From the NCBI RefSeq assembly GCF_030269925.1, contig NC_085124.1, positions 11,594,001-11,658,000 on the forward strand: a stretch of DNA of 64,000 nt, written 5' to 3'. Below the pieces are notes generated by a model. The model saw only the letters and a program-made list of their open reading frames with translations, made no database searches and had not been told where the DNA came from. Below are positions 1 to 9,732 of the stretch, piece by piece; within the stretch, counting starts at the first letter, position 1, and each line of letters begins with the position of its first letter. The translations under genes were made by a program, and so were the position numbers. Origin of the DNA: Bombyx mori (lineage: Eukaryota; Arthropoda; Insecta; Lepidoptera; Bombycidae).

Positions 1-287
1 ATAATGTATAAAAGATACATTCAATCAATAAAGAAAACATTACACACAGTACATACCATGTATTTGACGCACACACGCATAGATACTATTTATTGTCAAA
101 CTTTTGTTCTTGACGTCTGTGGTCAAATTGAGAATAGATTAAATATTGTTTGTCTTTGTTAATATTTTTTATAGTGTAGTCTTGGCGAAATTTGTGATTA
201 TAGAAGTATAAAATACAATCATAATAGTGTACAAACTTACAATTCCAATTAATTATAGTCGAATTTCGACTACTGCGGGACCACTAG
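1..287 (+). mobile_element. Non-autonomous Helitron, palindrome family, copy 1 (cut by window edge)
   Basis: This is the 3' part of an element found twice more in the window (18563 and 48057), nearly identical by eye. It ends in a short palindrome (TAGTCGAATTTCGACTA at 256-272), then CTGCGGGACCACTAG, and the next base is T. A hairpin just before CTAG and insertion between A and T are the hallmarks of Helitrons, which move by rolling-circle replication using a Rep/helicase supplied elsewhere. There is no coding capacity. The 5' end lies outside the window. Confidence 0.8.
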
Positions 288-994
288 TATTATTCTATTG
301 TGTAAGATGGAGTTATTTCCTTCATTGAATGACAGGTGAATGAACTTGTCTAAGAAAAATCTTTTTAAAACTAAAGAGGTTTTTCTTTATTTATATTATG
401 ATTTTTTGAATCCGTAATTGATATTCAATGAAGACTCCGAGGTATGACAAAAATATCCCAACTGTCGAAATTTCGGACAATTGCTTGCTTGCGAGCCCTT
501 GAAGGTATTAGTTAGACCGATCCTTCGCCAATCATTCAGGAACAAACTATGACCATCTGCTAGCCTTTAATTGCGTACAGAGCCCAAAGAAAATAATACC
601 CATTTTACGTAATACATATCGTATTGTGACATCATGTACGCTTTCAACGCAAGATATAAGAATCACGTACACAATCCAAATCGAATTAAGCTATTATCCT
701 TAAAACAAGCAAAAATCTACACACGAACCACAGCACTTTGATATAAAAAAACTGGATGTTACAAAGTAGCGTGTTTGTAAAGGGAGTATCGATTTTCAGT
801 AAACTGTGTTCGTTACCTACAGTAGACTGGAACAATAAGGGGCGGGGTAATATTAAGGTTGGCACTTTGCTTTCTAATTAATCGGTATTATTCCGCTTAG
901 GGGCTTTAATAAAAACCAATTGCCGCCCGCATTAATGTGGAAAAATTGCGTCATATTTAAAACAGTACAATTTTTTTTTGCTCTAGACGAATAG
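288..994. other. Unassigned AT-rich stretch
   Basis: I see no open frame of note, no RNA gene and no repeat shared with the rest of the window. Confidence 0.5.
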
Positions 995-1240
995 ATTTAT
1001 TTATTTATTTTTTTATTGCTTAGATGGGTGGACGAGCTCACAGCCCACCTGGTGTTAAGTGGTTACTAGAGCCCATAGACATCCACAACGTAAATGCGCC
1101 ACCCACCTTGAGAATAAGTTCTAAGGTCTCTAGTATAGTTACAACGGCTGCCCCACCCTTCAAACCGAAACGCATTAATTACTACTTCATGGCAGAAATA
1201 GGCAGAGTGGTGGTACCCACCCGTGCGGACTCACAAGAGG
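995..1240 (-). mobile_element. Bm1-like SINE, 5'-truncated, minus strand
   Basis: Read on the minus strand it ends in the family tail (CCCATCTAAGCAATAAAA) followed by A and TAAA repeats, and contains the family body (GGTGGGTGGCGCATTTACG and others). It lacks the tRNA-like head and stops at CCTCTTGTG, where it abuts a second SINE tail in the opposite orientation. SINEs carry no protein and rely on LINE reverse transcriptase. The small open frame across it is a by-product. Confidence 0.85.
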
Positions 1241-1333
1241 TCGTAGATATCTATGGGCTCCAGTAACCACTTAACAATAGGTGGGCTGTGAGCTCGTCTA
1301 CCCATCTAAGAAATAAAAAAAAATTAAAAAAAA
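1241..1333 (+). mobile_element. SINE 3' tail fragment, plus strand, fused head-to-head to the previous copy
   Basis: It contains the last ~90 bases of the SINE (TATGGGCTCCAGTAACCAC to the A-rich tail). With the neighbouring minus copy it forms an inverted repeat whose tails point outward. Confidence 0.8.
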
Positions 1334-2219
1334 TCAGGAAGTATCAGCCCTGGCGTGGTTGCCGCTCGGGGCCAATTGAGTCGCTCACCTGTAACAAGGG
1401 CTGAATGCGTCATACGTTACTGTCGGCACAATTTATCGACTTTACAGTTTTTATCACAGCTATTTGTTTCTTTTTTTTTGTTTTTGTTAAGAGTTAATAT
1501 TTTTTTCTTAAATCGAACGTAAGACGCACCGATTTCGTTACGCATTTTACCCAGATATGTAGTATAAACCTTTTATGTTTGATTAGTAATCATCATTATA
1601 CTAAGTTTAAAATTCAAACAATAAAATGTCTTATGGCTACAACTAGATAGCATTTACAGTAATTATGTAAATTTAAACCAAGCATCCGAATTACACACAT
1701 GAGTTATTATCGAGTTTTTACTAAAAATTTCACATATGTATATCGAATTGTAAGCAACATGATAACTCGTACAGAAAATCGTGGTAAGAAACCCTTTAAA
1801 ATACATCTAAAATAGGTAGTGTGTGTAATTTAAATAGCCGTGAAAGTTTGAAATGAGTATCAGAAATCGAATTCATACAAAAGTTTTCTTGAAAAGCCCT
1901 AAATTTACAACATATTCCAGGGCTACATATCCCAGGTGTGGCACGGATATAACCGCTTTGACCGTGACACAAATCCGACCTTCACACAAGCCTTCTATGG
2001 CGTCGTATAACAAGTCTGGGTACAGTCTACTAGAGAGGGAATAGAATAAGCTATCTTTAGGCTTTCGATAAAAAGATGATCAAACTAGAACAAAAAATTA
2101 TAATAATTAGGAACAAATCACGCACGGTCGTCCGGCCCCAATTTAGGATTCCCTGTGTTATTGATATGGGTGTATATAATAATATATAAATAATAAAAGC
2201 ACAAACAGAGAGCAACTCA
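1334..2219. other. Unassigned AT-rich stretch
   Basis: Nothing recognisable apart from a short GC-richer patch near 1340-1430 of unknown origin. Open frames are short and AT-biased. Confidence 0.4.
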
Positions 2220-2320
2220 ACTTGTTCACACAGTGCTTGCTCGATGCGCGAATCGCACCCACGACCCTAGACGCAACAGTCAGGCGCTAATTACTGTACC
2301 ACCAAGTCAGTAATTAGTAA
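2220..2320 (-). repeat. tRNA-like SINE head remnant
   Basis: On the minus strand the sequence has an A-box-like block (TGGTGGTACAGTAATTAG) and, about 30 bases later, a B-box-like block (GTGCGATTCGCG) in the order of a tRNA-type RNA polymerase III promoter. It cannot be folded by eye into a complete tRNA and has no CCA-type end, so I read it as the head of a tRNA-derived SINE different from the abundant one here. Confidence 0.4.
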
Positions 2321-2454
2321 TTGTTAAACAGTAACAATATTTTTTAATGTAATTTTTTGTAACCAAAGTAGTACCAAAGTGGACAAAGTATTCACGTCCC
2401 AGTGCGTCCCGACGAGTACATTAGTAAGTTATAAAGATTGCAAATATGGAAACA

Positions 2455-2780
2455 CGTCATCCGTCATCGGATTACGGATCCTCCCGATCCATTAACGGTG
2501 CTTTTAGGTACCTCAAGCATCGGTCACCGTCCTCGCCGAACCCGTCGCTTGCGACGAAGGGCTCGACAAGTAAACTAACCCATAGACACCAAAGCCCACT
2601 GAGTTTCTCGCCAGATGTTCTCAGTGGGTTGCGTTCCGATCCGGTGGTAGATACTGCGAAGCACTGCTCTTTCTAGGGCCAGTGTTAGTAACACTCCCGG
2701 CTTGAGCCCCGTGAGCTCACCTACTCGCCTGTTTACGCTTACATAACCTCTCAAGGCTATCAGCTTAGGTAGGAAAAAAT
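2455..2780 (+). mobile_element. LINE B (Jockey-type) 3' end, 5'-truncated
   Basis: This matches the 3' terminus of a second Jockey-type family, best seen at 34060. It holds the last, frame-damaged codons of ORF2, then a 3' UTR with the hairpin CCCACTGAG...CTCAGTGGG, a terminal AGCCTCTCAAGGCT-like hairpin, and the end TAGGTAGGAAAAAA. In this copy the hairpin loop is mutated (CCAGATG instead of CCGGATC), so it is probably old. Confidence 0.75.
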
Positions 2781-4189
2781 ATGCAAATATATTATTAATA
2801 GATTTGAATAAAGATTATGAATTCGATTGTATAATTCATTTGTAATTTATTATTTATTACCTCAGAACTTTTTTCTACGCGAAACGAAATCAGATGCTTC
2901 TCGAGGTCCCATTTAGTGTAATTTTGTTTTGTTGAAGACGGTTTTTTTTGTTAAAAATTTATATTAGTACTAATGCTTTGTTGCATGATTATAACGCGAC
3001 AATCCAAAAAAAATCTAAGAAGCATTTGTCTCCTAGGGATTTTTCTAATTTTTTTGGCAGTATAAGTAAAAGTTCATCTACTTTAAGAATGGAAGCCTAC
3101 ATTAGCTCATCTTTCGAAATCAGACCTTAACTACCGAACAATGTAAATTTTGATATTAAAGAGACAAAAAAAACTCTGAAGACAGAGTATTTCATAGTCT
3201 TCGGAGGAAGACGAGAATCCGGTCCAACTAATACTGATGAGTCGGTGACTCGTCGTTGGACTACAGCAATAACAGGGATACAGCCACGCTCCACATTTAA
3301 AAATACCTAATAACTACGCCGTTTTTCAGCAATGCAATTTCATTTGAGATCTGAAATGGAATTATGAAAGAAAGAACGAATCCAAACTAAAAAAAAAACG
3401 TCCGTTCAAAACCGAGATAAAAACTTCATCCGTTCTTCATAACTTTTGTAGTAATTCAAACGTTAACTGTTTTAAGGGGCTTCATAAATCGCCGTAAAAA
3501 CCCATTTTAAGAACGCCGCCCCCTTCGGCGTAAAATTCGATGTTTTACACAAAATCATTGCCATAAAATGATCGTCTTTAAATTAGCTGCAATACGTATT
3601 CCTCAAAAATACAAAACAAAGATTATAATCGTCATAGTTTATAAGCGATCGACCGGTGAACGAAATCAGATGAAACATTAAACAAATTTCTAAAAGCATC
3701 CATAACATTATTGCGTCAAACAAATTTATCAAAAAAACTATCATGTTACATCAAAGTAAAAAGATATGGGTCGTATTGACAAAGTCTTTACAAGCCTTCG
3801 GTGAAAGCAGGCTTTGAAACACATTTATTATGTAAACGTTCTATCTTCTAAAGTACATTACGAACATGTTCCGACCTAGCTCGTGAAAGCCGATGAGAGG
3901 AATAAAGCAGTGGAGGTTGAGAAGATTTCTTTTTGTTCGTGCATTCAGAGATTTTCCTTTAACTAATGCACGTTTTAATGCGAGTCTACTCATAGTTTAC
4001 GTACTGCGTTTAAATCGTCTAGAATATTCGAAGCCGTCTAATTCCATCTAACCGTCTCATTCAAGGGAAAAATACATTATATTCTTAAATATTAGGTAGT
4101 GGTATGCTGTCACAATGGTGCATATAGCCGATGACGATTCTATGAAAATGAAACTTTCAGAGAACAATTAGATTGTACTTTTAATACGC
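2781..4189. other. Unassigned AT-rich stretch
   Basis: No recognisable gene or repeat. A 60-codon frame at 2948-3130 is AT-biased and has no supporting feature. Confidence 0.4.
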
Positions 4190-4581
4190 TTTTATTAGCT
4201 TCAGACGTATGTATGTTTGTAACGGAATCTTTAAACATGATTTTGACCCCCTTCAAAACCTCGGATTAACTCGAAATTTGGTATACTTATTAAGGACCGA
4301 CGACAATTTAGAATTAAAAAAAAATTGACAAAAAAAATTGAAAAAATTGAAATTCAACTAAAAAATGAAAAATAAATAATAGTTTAACCAAACTAACAAA
4401 ATACGTTTTTATAGAAAATCCAACTAAAAAATATTATATAAATTTTAATAAATATAAATTAAAAATAGTGTAAGAAAAGTGATTTTATTGAAAAAAAGCG
4501 TGGGGTGCATGGTATCAGTAGTTATAAATATTTTATGAACAGATATGAGTAGAAGGGTTATTTTGATAATATTCTGAAAAG
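4190..4581 (+). repeat. Interspersed repeat D, copy 1 (Helitron-like remnant?)
   Basis: The block from 4441 to the end recurs at 22434-22575 with few differences (shared GGGGTGCATGGTATCAGTAG). The upstream part (GTATGTATGTTTGTAACGGA, then AAATTTGGTATACTTATTAA) resembles the 5' region of moth Helitrons, but I see no CTAG end, so the class is uncertain. Confidence 0.5.
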
Positions 4582-4734
4582 ATTCTCAAAATTTATAATT
4601 GTTAGAAAAAAACAAATATTTATGTTTTTGGAATATATTATGACATAATTATGAGTATAAGTTTCCGCAATAAATTAGTTATTTTAATTTTGAAAAATAA
4701 AATTTAAAAACTATAAGTTTAGGTAAAATTCTAG

Positions 4735-4945
4735 TATTAGGGCGGATTTTTTTCCGGTGCCCAGGAGAGGCAAAAAAAATCCGGCCATGACTACCTCCCT
4801 ATGTTTGTCTGCCGCTAAGCAGTCGTGAGTTCCGGTGAGGGTTTGGGGCATATACATTTCAAACATAAGCCTCATGTTTCGAGGTGGGTTGTGGTATTCG
4901 CTTTGTGATTCCGATAACCACATAACGCCAGGTGGACTCGTACCT
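4735..4945 (+). repeat. Diverged SINE-like repeat
   Basis: Several short blocks fall in the same order as in the Bm1-like SINE: CTGCCGCTAAGCAGTCGTGAG, then a GGTGGGTTGTGG-like block, then ATAACCACATAACGCCAGGTGG. Identity is low, so this is an old copy or a sister family. Confidence 0.45.
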
Positions 4946-5071
4946 TCTTATAAAACAAAAAAAATAATACATGTGTGCAATTCACACGAGGTAGAAGTGA
5001 AACCTTCCAAAATTAAAATACAATGATCCTAAACGTCTTAAAATTTTGTCATTAGTAAATAATTGTAAGGT

Positions 5072-5181
5072 AGCGCCCTCTCTGAATTGATATTTTAATT
5101 TCACATATAATCCTAAATTAAAATTCACTATAAGAGCTTTCATACACACGTTAATATTAAAAAATCTCACAGATGGCGCTG
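5072..5181. repeat. Short inverted-repeat element, possible MITE
   Basis: AGCGCCCTCTCTGA near the left edge is matched in inverted orientation by TCACAGATGGCGCT at the right, 12 of 14 positions, bracketing about 85 AT-rich bases. No clear target duplication. Confidence 0.25.
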
Positions 5182-5787
5182 TATTAAATAGTATGTATAT
5201 TTCTGTCTCATTCTTTTGTATTTGTGTCTCTTACCTGTCGTTTTTACCGTTGCATCCGGTTTGAAATCAAAACGATTCTAAAGAAGTTTTCACTTCAAAA
5301 GGGCTGTTTTAATCCTTCTAATTTAAATACACGAACGCTTCGCCGTAAGCAAGGCGGCACCGGTGCGGGATTAGAACGTTTGCAAGTGCAAAAATTTATT
5401 AATTAATTCATAATATCAAATTTAATGTAATGTGAACTTCAGAAAATACTAAACTTGAATTTAATTACCACCGTATTCTTTTCAAACAATATAGAAAGAA
5501 GAACTCTTGAGAATAGTAAACCAATATTAAATGTAATAACGAAAGTATCCTTTTGAATAAGAACATGGGCCAATAAGAAACGAATTCTGCAAAACAAAGC
5601 CCTATCAAAAATCTCACGGAGAAACCTTTATATAACTAGCGCGTAATGAAATTGATTCAATGTAATGAAAAGAAATTAATTACGTACGAACAAAATATTA
5701 TTTTATTTACAAAATTGGGTACCTCTGAAATAATTAATTAGAAAAATATATTTTTTAATTATGTAACCCTAATAGGATTATATTGTA
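5182..5787. other. Unassigned AT-rich stretch
   Basis: Nothing recognisable; only short open frames. Confidence 0.4.
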
Positions 5788-6005
5788 TTTTTATTGCGTT
5801 TTTAGAGAGACGAGCGTACGGTACCATCTGATGATGGTTGGCCACTGCTGCCCATGGACCTCAATGCTTTCAGGGGCACAGCTAATCTGCAGTCTACTGC
5901 TAAGGACTCTCCCCGAATCTGGTTTCAAGGATATGTCATAGCGCTCAGGAAAACAATATAGGGAAGTGCAATAATTTCAGGTAGCATGGACGATCTCTGC
6001 TCCGC
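5788..6005 (-). mobile_element. LINE C 3' end, diverged copy
   Basis: Read on the minus strand this is a decayed version of the LINE C terminus seen better at 36642-36935. It keeps the ATGGACGATCTCTGCTCC-like block, a CGCTATGACATATCC block and the tail before TATTGC/AATAAAA. The reading frame is broken. Confidence 0.6.
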
Positions 6006-6109
6006 TCATACCGGTCCTATACAGAAAACTGACCACAACCCCGACGATTTCTTTTCGTCTAACTCTTTATAAATTTGTTCGATCTAGTATCACTAGTAGT
6101 AAAGTAGTC

Positions 6110-6492
6110 TGGTATCACCTGGACATTAAGAGAAACTGAGGAAAAGAGGATAGATGCTCTCGAAATGTGGTGCTGAAGAAGAATGCTGTAAATATCGTGG
6201 ACGGAGTTCAGAACGAATCAATATATTCTACAGGAACTTGGTATAAAGCTATCCTCCATCGTTCAGGGTCGCATTCTCACTTTCTTCGGGCATGTGTCGC
6301 GGCGGGGTGACGACTCAGTTGAGCGCCTTGTGGTGCATGGTACAATAGAGGGTATAAGACCACGCGACACATCACCGTTACGATGAACCGACCAAATAAA
6401 GGCAGCTCTAAACGGTCTCGTTAACGAGTGCACAAGAAGGGTCACGGTATACGAGGGATGGCGACATTTGGTGAAGCGCATGGTAACCATTT
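6110..6492 (+). pseudogene. RTE-like LINE ORF2 C-terminal fragment, dead
   Basis: One frame reads through a typical LINE C-terminal domain: WTLRETEEKRIDALEMWC, RRML, then an ISWTEFRTNQ block, GRILTFFGHVSRRGDDSVER, IRPRD and a final EGWRHLVKRM. The pattern ALEMWCWRRML...FGHVSRR...DDSVERLV is typical of lepidopteran endonuclease/reverse transcriptases that I associate with RTE-like elements. Three in-frame stops (TGA at 6174, TAA at 6189, TGA at 6384) make it non-functional. Just downstream it is interrupted by two SINEs; the likely continuation (SDDHDHSAKSAYD then stop) resumes at about 7075. The long antisense frame here is a shadow. Confidence 0.7.
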
Positions 6493-6494
6493 TT

Positions 6495-6727
6495 ACTGGT
6501 GGTAGGACCTCTTGTGAGTCCGCGCGGATAGGTACCACCGCCCTGCTTATTTCTGCCGTGAAGCAGTAATGCGTTTCGGTTTGAAGGGTGGGGTAGCCGT
6601 TGTAACTATACTGAGACTTTAGAACTTGTATCTCAAGGTGGGTGGCGCGTCTACGTTGTAGATGTCTATGGGCTCCAGTAACCACTTAACATCAGGTGGG
6701 CTGTGAGCTCGTCCACCCATCTAAGCA

Positions 6728-6795
<68 letters not shown>
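6495..6795 (+). mobile_element. SINE without tRNA head, plus strand, with a 66-base poly(A) tail
   Basis: It begins exactly at ACTGGTGGTAGGACC, runs through the family body and ends in CTAAGCAATA followed by an uninterrupted run of A from 6730 to 6795. Such a long pure tail suggests a young insertion, or slippage. It sits inside the RTE-like LINE remnant. Confidence 0.9.
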
Positions 6796-6796
<1 letters not shown>

Positions 6797-6814
6797 CGCA
6801 CCACCACCCGAAGC

Positions 6815-7062
6815 TTTTTTTATTTATTGCTTAGATATGTGGACGAGCTCACAGCGCACCTGGTGTTAAATGGTTACTGGAGCACATAGACATCTACAAC
6901 GTAAATGCCGCCACCCATCTTGAGGTATGAGTTCTAAGGTCTTAGTATTGTTACAAAGGCTGCCCCACCCTTCAAACCGAAACGCATTACTGCTTCACGG
7001 CAGAAATTGGCGGGGTCGTGGTACCTACCCGTGTGGACTACCAAGAGGTCCTACCATCAGTA
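6815..7062 (-). mobile_element. SINE without tRNA head, minus strand
   Basis: This is a full-body copy in reverse, from TATTTATTGCTTAGAT to CCTACCATCAGTA. It is separated from the previous plus-strand copy by only about 19 bases, so the two form tail-to-tail inverted arms of ~240 bp each. Confidence 0.9.
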
Positions 7063-7074
7063 AAAACTAGTAAA

Positions 7075-7125
7075 AAGTGATGACCACGACCACTCTGCCA
7101 AGAGTGCATACGACTGAGAAGAAGA
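7075..7125 (+). pseudogene. Continuation of the RTE-like LINE C-terminus
   Basis: The frame SDDHDHSAKSAYD followed by a stop resembles the extreme C-terminus of the LINE broken at 6492. A close match recurs at 62452-62500. Its position right after the SINE pair suggests it once joined the upstream fragment. Confidence 0.45.
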
Positions 7126-7623
7126 TCACTAAAACTATTTATTTTGATAGTCTCGAACCTTTGATCTCTCATGTCTCATGCAAAAACTGGTTAAACGCAC
7201 GACATCTACGCCGAGACAGAGCTTAGAAAAAGCAAGTAAGGCTAAATGGGGATGTACAGCATTTGCACTTTACCATTTAGTCTGGCAGGACACTTAAAGC
7301 AAAGTAGAAATTGAATTTTGCGAGCGCTAACTCGATAACGTCACACGCACCTTCCATTACCCGGTTTATCTGTCCAAGGACGCGTATGGGGCAACCTTCA
7401 CATCGTTTACTCGTAGCAAGTCACGTTAAGCCCCAGCATGGGTCGGTACGAAAGTTCAACTTATGTCTGCAGCGGGTCATGCGTTCCAGTTTGCCAATTT
7501 CGTGTTTGCAACGAAATCCAGACTTCAATATTCCGTCTCGATGCGGTCGGCAGTATTCGTTATGATATCGACGCAATCCGGTAGATACGTAAAACCAGGT
7601 ACGCAGAGAGTTCATCTCCAGTC

Positions 7624-7879
7624 TTGAATAACGAACACAGTAATGTTATTCATACATTATCTTTTTTGCCACGTACCATCCGGCTATGGAATGAGCGCCC
7701 CTCCACGGTGTTTCCCGAGCGCTATGACATGTCCTTCTTCAAACGAGGCTTGTGGAGAGTATTAAACGGCAGGCAGCGGCTTGGCTCTGCCCCTGGCATT
7801 GCTGACGTCCATGAGCGACGGTAACTACTCACCATCAGGTGGGCCGTAAGCTCGTCTGCCTATACGGCAATAAAAAAAA
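7624..7879 (+). pseudogene. LINE C ORF2 C-terminus and 3' tail
   Basis: The frame reads LPRTIRLWNERPSTVFPERY, then DMSFFKRGLWRVLNGRQR and a stop at about 7822. A basic patch plus RLWN.RP..VFPERYDM..FK is typical of the C-terminus of CR1/Jockey-group LINE reverse transcriptases in insects. The tail that follows (CAGGTGGGCCGTAAGCTCGTC, then CGGCAATAAAA) resembles the SINE 3' end. It lies in a block duplicated in inverted orientation at 36479-36863. Everything upstream of the C-terminus is missing or unrecognisable. Confidence 0.65.
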
Positions 7880-8043
7880 TCTTATTTTCACAATTTTTAT
7901 ACGAAGCAATCAACCCTGTACTGATATAATCATGCTTAGTTTTCTTTATAAAGTAATCCGTGAATTCGCACAGATCCGAGAGAACTCAAAAACAAAATAT
8001 TGATTGTAAAATTTCATGATGCGATTTCAAGGAGCTGGCGGCG
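7659..8043 (+). repeat. Inverted segmental repeat, left copy (partner 36479-36863)
   Basis: About 385 bases, covering the LINE C end and ~165 bases past its A-rich tail (TTTTTATACGAAGCAATCAA, AAGTAATCCGTGAATTCGCA), are repeated on the opposite strand 28.8 kb away. The shared flank beyond the LINE tail shows that the LINE was already in place when this larger unit was copied. Confidence 0.8.
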
Positions 8044-8045
8044 TT

Positions 8046-8404
8046 CACACAATAGCCTTTTAGTACTATAAAACAGATCATAAAATGTAATTATTAACGA
8101 AAAGGTATAAAACAAAACGGTCGATTTATCCCGACGGAACTTGAGAAATTTCATGTCATCGTCAAACAATGGATATTCGAGAACAATGGATGAGATTTCC
8201 ACAAAATTTCCTCTTGAGTATTTTATCGAAAAATTCTTAATTGAGGTCGGAGTCTTTCCGATTAGTCTATTATAACTTTGATATCCTTGTGTTCATTTTA
8301 ATACCGATAACATTATTCAATGTTTCAGCTCTTTTTGTCTCTCTTATGAAAATTTTGGATCGAATGATGAATATTAAAGTGGTCTTGGCCTAAATATAGA
8401 ATAT
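8046..8404. other. Unassigned AT-rich stretch
   Basis: Nothing recognisable. Confidence 0.4.
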
Positions 8405-8610
8405 ACTAGTATCGAGGGACGCAACTGTGCCAATTTACAAATCCCGCAAACAGGTAACAATGAAATACGTACTTAACGAATGACCGCCATGAATAATATC
8501 GTGTTTTAATCCAAGCAAAACCAGAGCGTCTTGTGAGTCAGCACGGATATCTACCACCACCTATTGCTGCCACGAAACAGTTGCCGCAACGCATTCCAAT
8601 TTGAAGATTG
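8405..8610 (+). repeat. Decayed SINE, including part of the central region
   Basis: ATGAAATACGTACTTAACGAATG matches the segment downstream of the tRNA-like head in the full-length SINE at 16877. CTTGTGAGTCAGCACGG and TGCTGCCACGAAACAGTTG match the body. Overall divergence is high. Confidence 0.55.
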
Positions 8611-9258
8611 GGACAATTTTTTTTCTATAATAGACGGAGTAATTTCAAGTAGATTCATAAGATTACGGGACTTTAGTTACGAATTTAATATTTTACAAAG
8701 ATTTACATACTTTGAAAAAAACTATATATTTTCATTGTACCCTATGTTCTCCATTATAGAACACTGCCTGTATACCTCCTAATAAAAACTCTGTCAAGTC
8801 AATTCCAAAAAGTATTCCTTATCTCCAATATAAAACAAATCCCACTTCCGCGGCATCAACTAAAACAACAAACTTCTGGTACTAAAGAAGAAAAAAGCCG
8901 TGCAGTTCGTTATTCCGGGCTGTAAGTCTAACCCCCGGACACCAATTAGTGTACCAATTAACGAGAGCCTCGCGAAACGTGTCTGGGCCAATAATTCCGC
9001 GAATACCCGCAGCAATACCTATCGGTTATTTAAAAAAAAAGAATATATTAAGATTTCAAAATATGTACAAGATTGTTACAGGTACAACATACATATCATT
9101 TAAAGTTAATGTTTATTTGTATGATAGACCTCAATATACTTTTAAACTATTTACAATATTATTAGTAGTAGAATTTATTCTGGAAAAGTCTACAAATACG
9201 AAAGTTCCGTCGCATTTTGTTTCAAGAAACAAATGTATTGTAACAAATATATATTTTT
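8611..9258. other. Unassigned stretch
   Basis: Two overlapping open frames of 60-110 codons occur here (8900-9269) but are AT-biased, share no motif I know and run into the SINE; I do not call a gene. Confidence 0.35.
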
Positions 9259-9501
9259 ACTGGTGGTAGGACCTCTTGTGAGTCCGCACGGGTAGGCACC
9301 ACCAACCCGCCTATTTCTGCCGTGAAGCAGTAATGCGTTTCTGTTTGAAGGATGGGGCAGCCGTTGTAACTATACTGAGATCTTAGAACTTATATCTCAA
9401 GATGGGTGGCAGCATTTACGTTGTAAATGTCTATGGGCTCCAGTCAATGAACAGCAGGTGGGCTGTGAGCTCATCCACCCATCTAAGCAATAAAAAAATG
9501 T
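9259..9501 (+). mobile_element. SINE without tRNA head; host site of the LINE A insertion
   Basis: This is the complete body from ACTGGTGGTAGGACC to CATCTAAGCAATAAAAAAATGT. The A-rich tail is split by LINE A: AAAAAAATGT occurs at 9492-9501 and again, after LINE A, at 14674-14683 at the end of a 28-base A run. This SINE is therefore older than the LINE insertion. Confidence 0.9.
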
Positions 9502-9732
9502 TTTATGATTGAAAGTTTACTGGTGGCCCGAAGGCCTTTCCAGTTTCACCAGGACAGGTGGGCGAGCAAAGGCTCAGCCAAGAGGGGTGGGATTTGCTAA
9601 CAACTGCCCGAGCGCCTCCGAAGGAGACCTAACAACTCAAGAGCAATTGTTTCGCGAATGAATCTACTACCGGATCGGAATCGCGACCCGCTGAGAAGAT
9701 CCGGCGAGAAACTCAGCGGGCTGATGCATGGG
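9502..9732 (-). other. LINE A 3' UTR
   Basis: There are 231 bases from the ORF2 stop to the terminus. It contains a conserved hairpin/pseudoknot candidate, then CACCTGTCCTGGTGAAACTG, and ends GGCCACCAGTAAACTTTCAA followed by a short A-rich end without a true poly(A). Open frames across it are not coding. Confidence 0.8.
9670..9720 (-). promoter_or_regulatory. Conserved 3' UTR hairpin with possible pseudoknot (LINE A)
   Basis: On the minus strand, CCCGCTGAG (9720-9712) pairs with CTCAGCGGG (9695-9687) around a 16-base loop. The loop contains CCGGATC (9704-9698), which is complementary to GATCCGG (9676-9670) just downstream, giving H-type pseudoknot geometry. LINE B has the same arrangement with CCCACTGAG/CTCAGTGGG (34312-34345) and loop/downstream partners at 34328 and 34356. 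The G-C to A-U change within the stem is compensatory. A role in recognition by the reverse transcriptase is inference. Confidence 0.55.

Noticed and set aside
6263..6685. 140-codon minus-strand frame
   Set aside because: Covers the RTE-like remnant and a SINE in the wrong direction; shadow.
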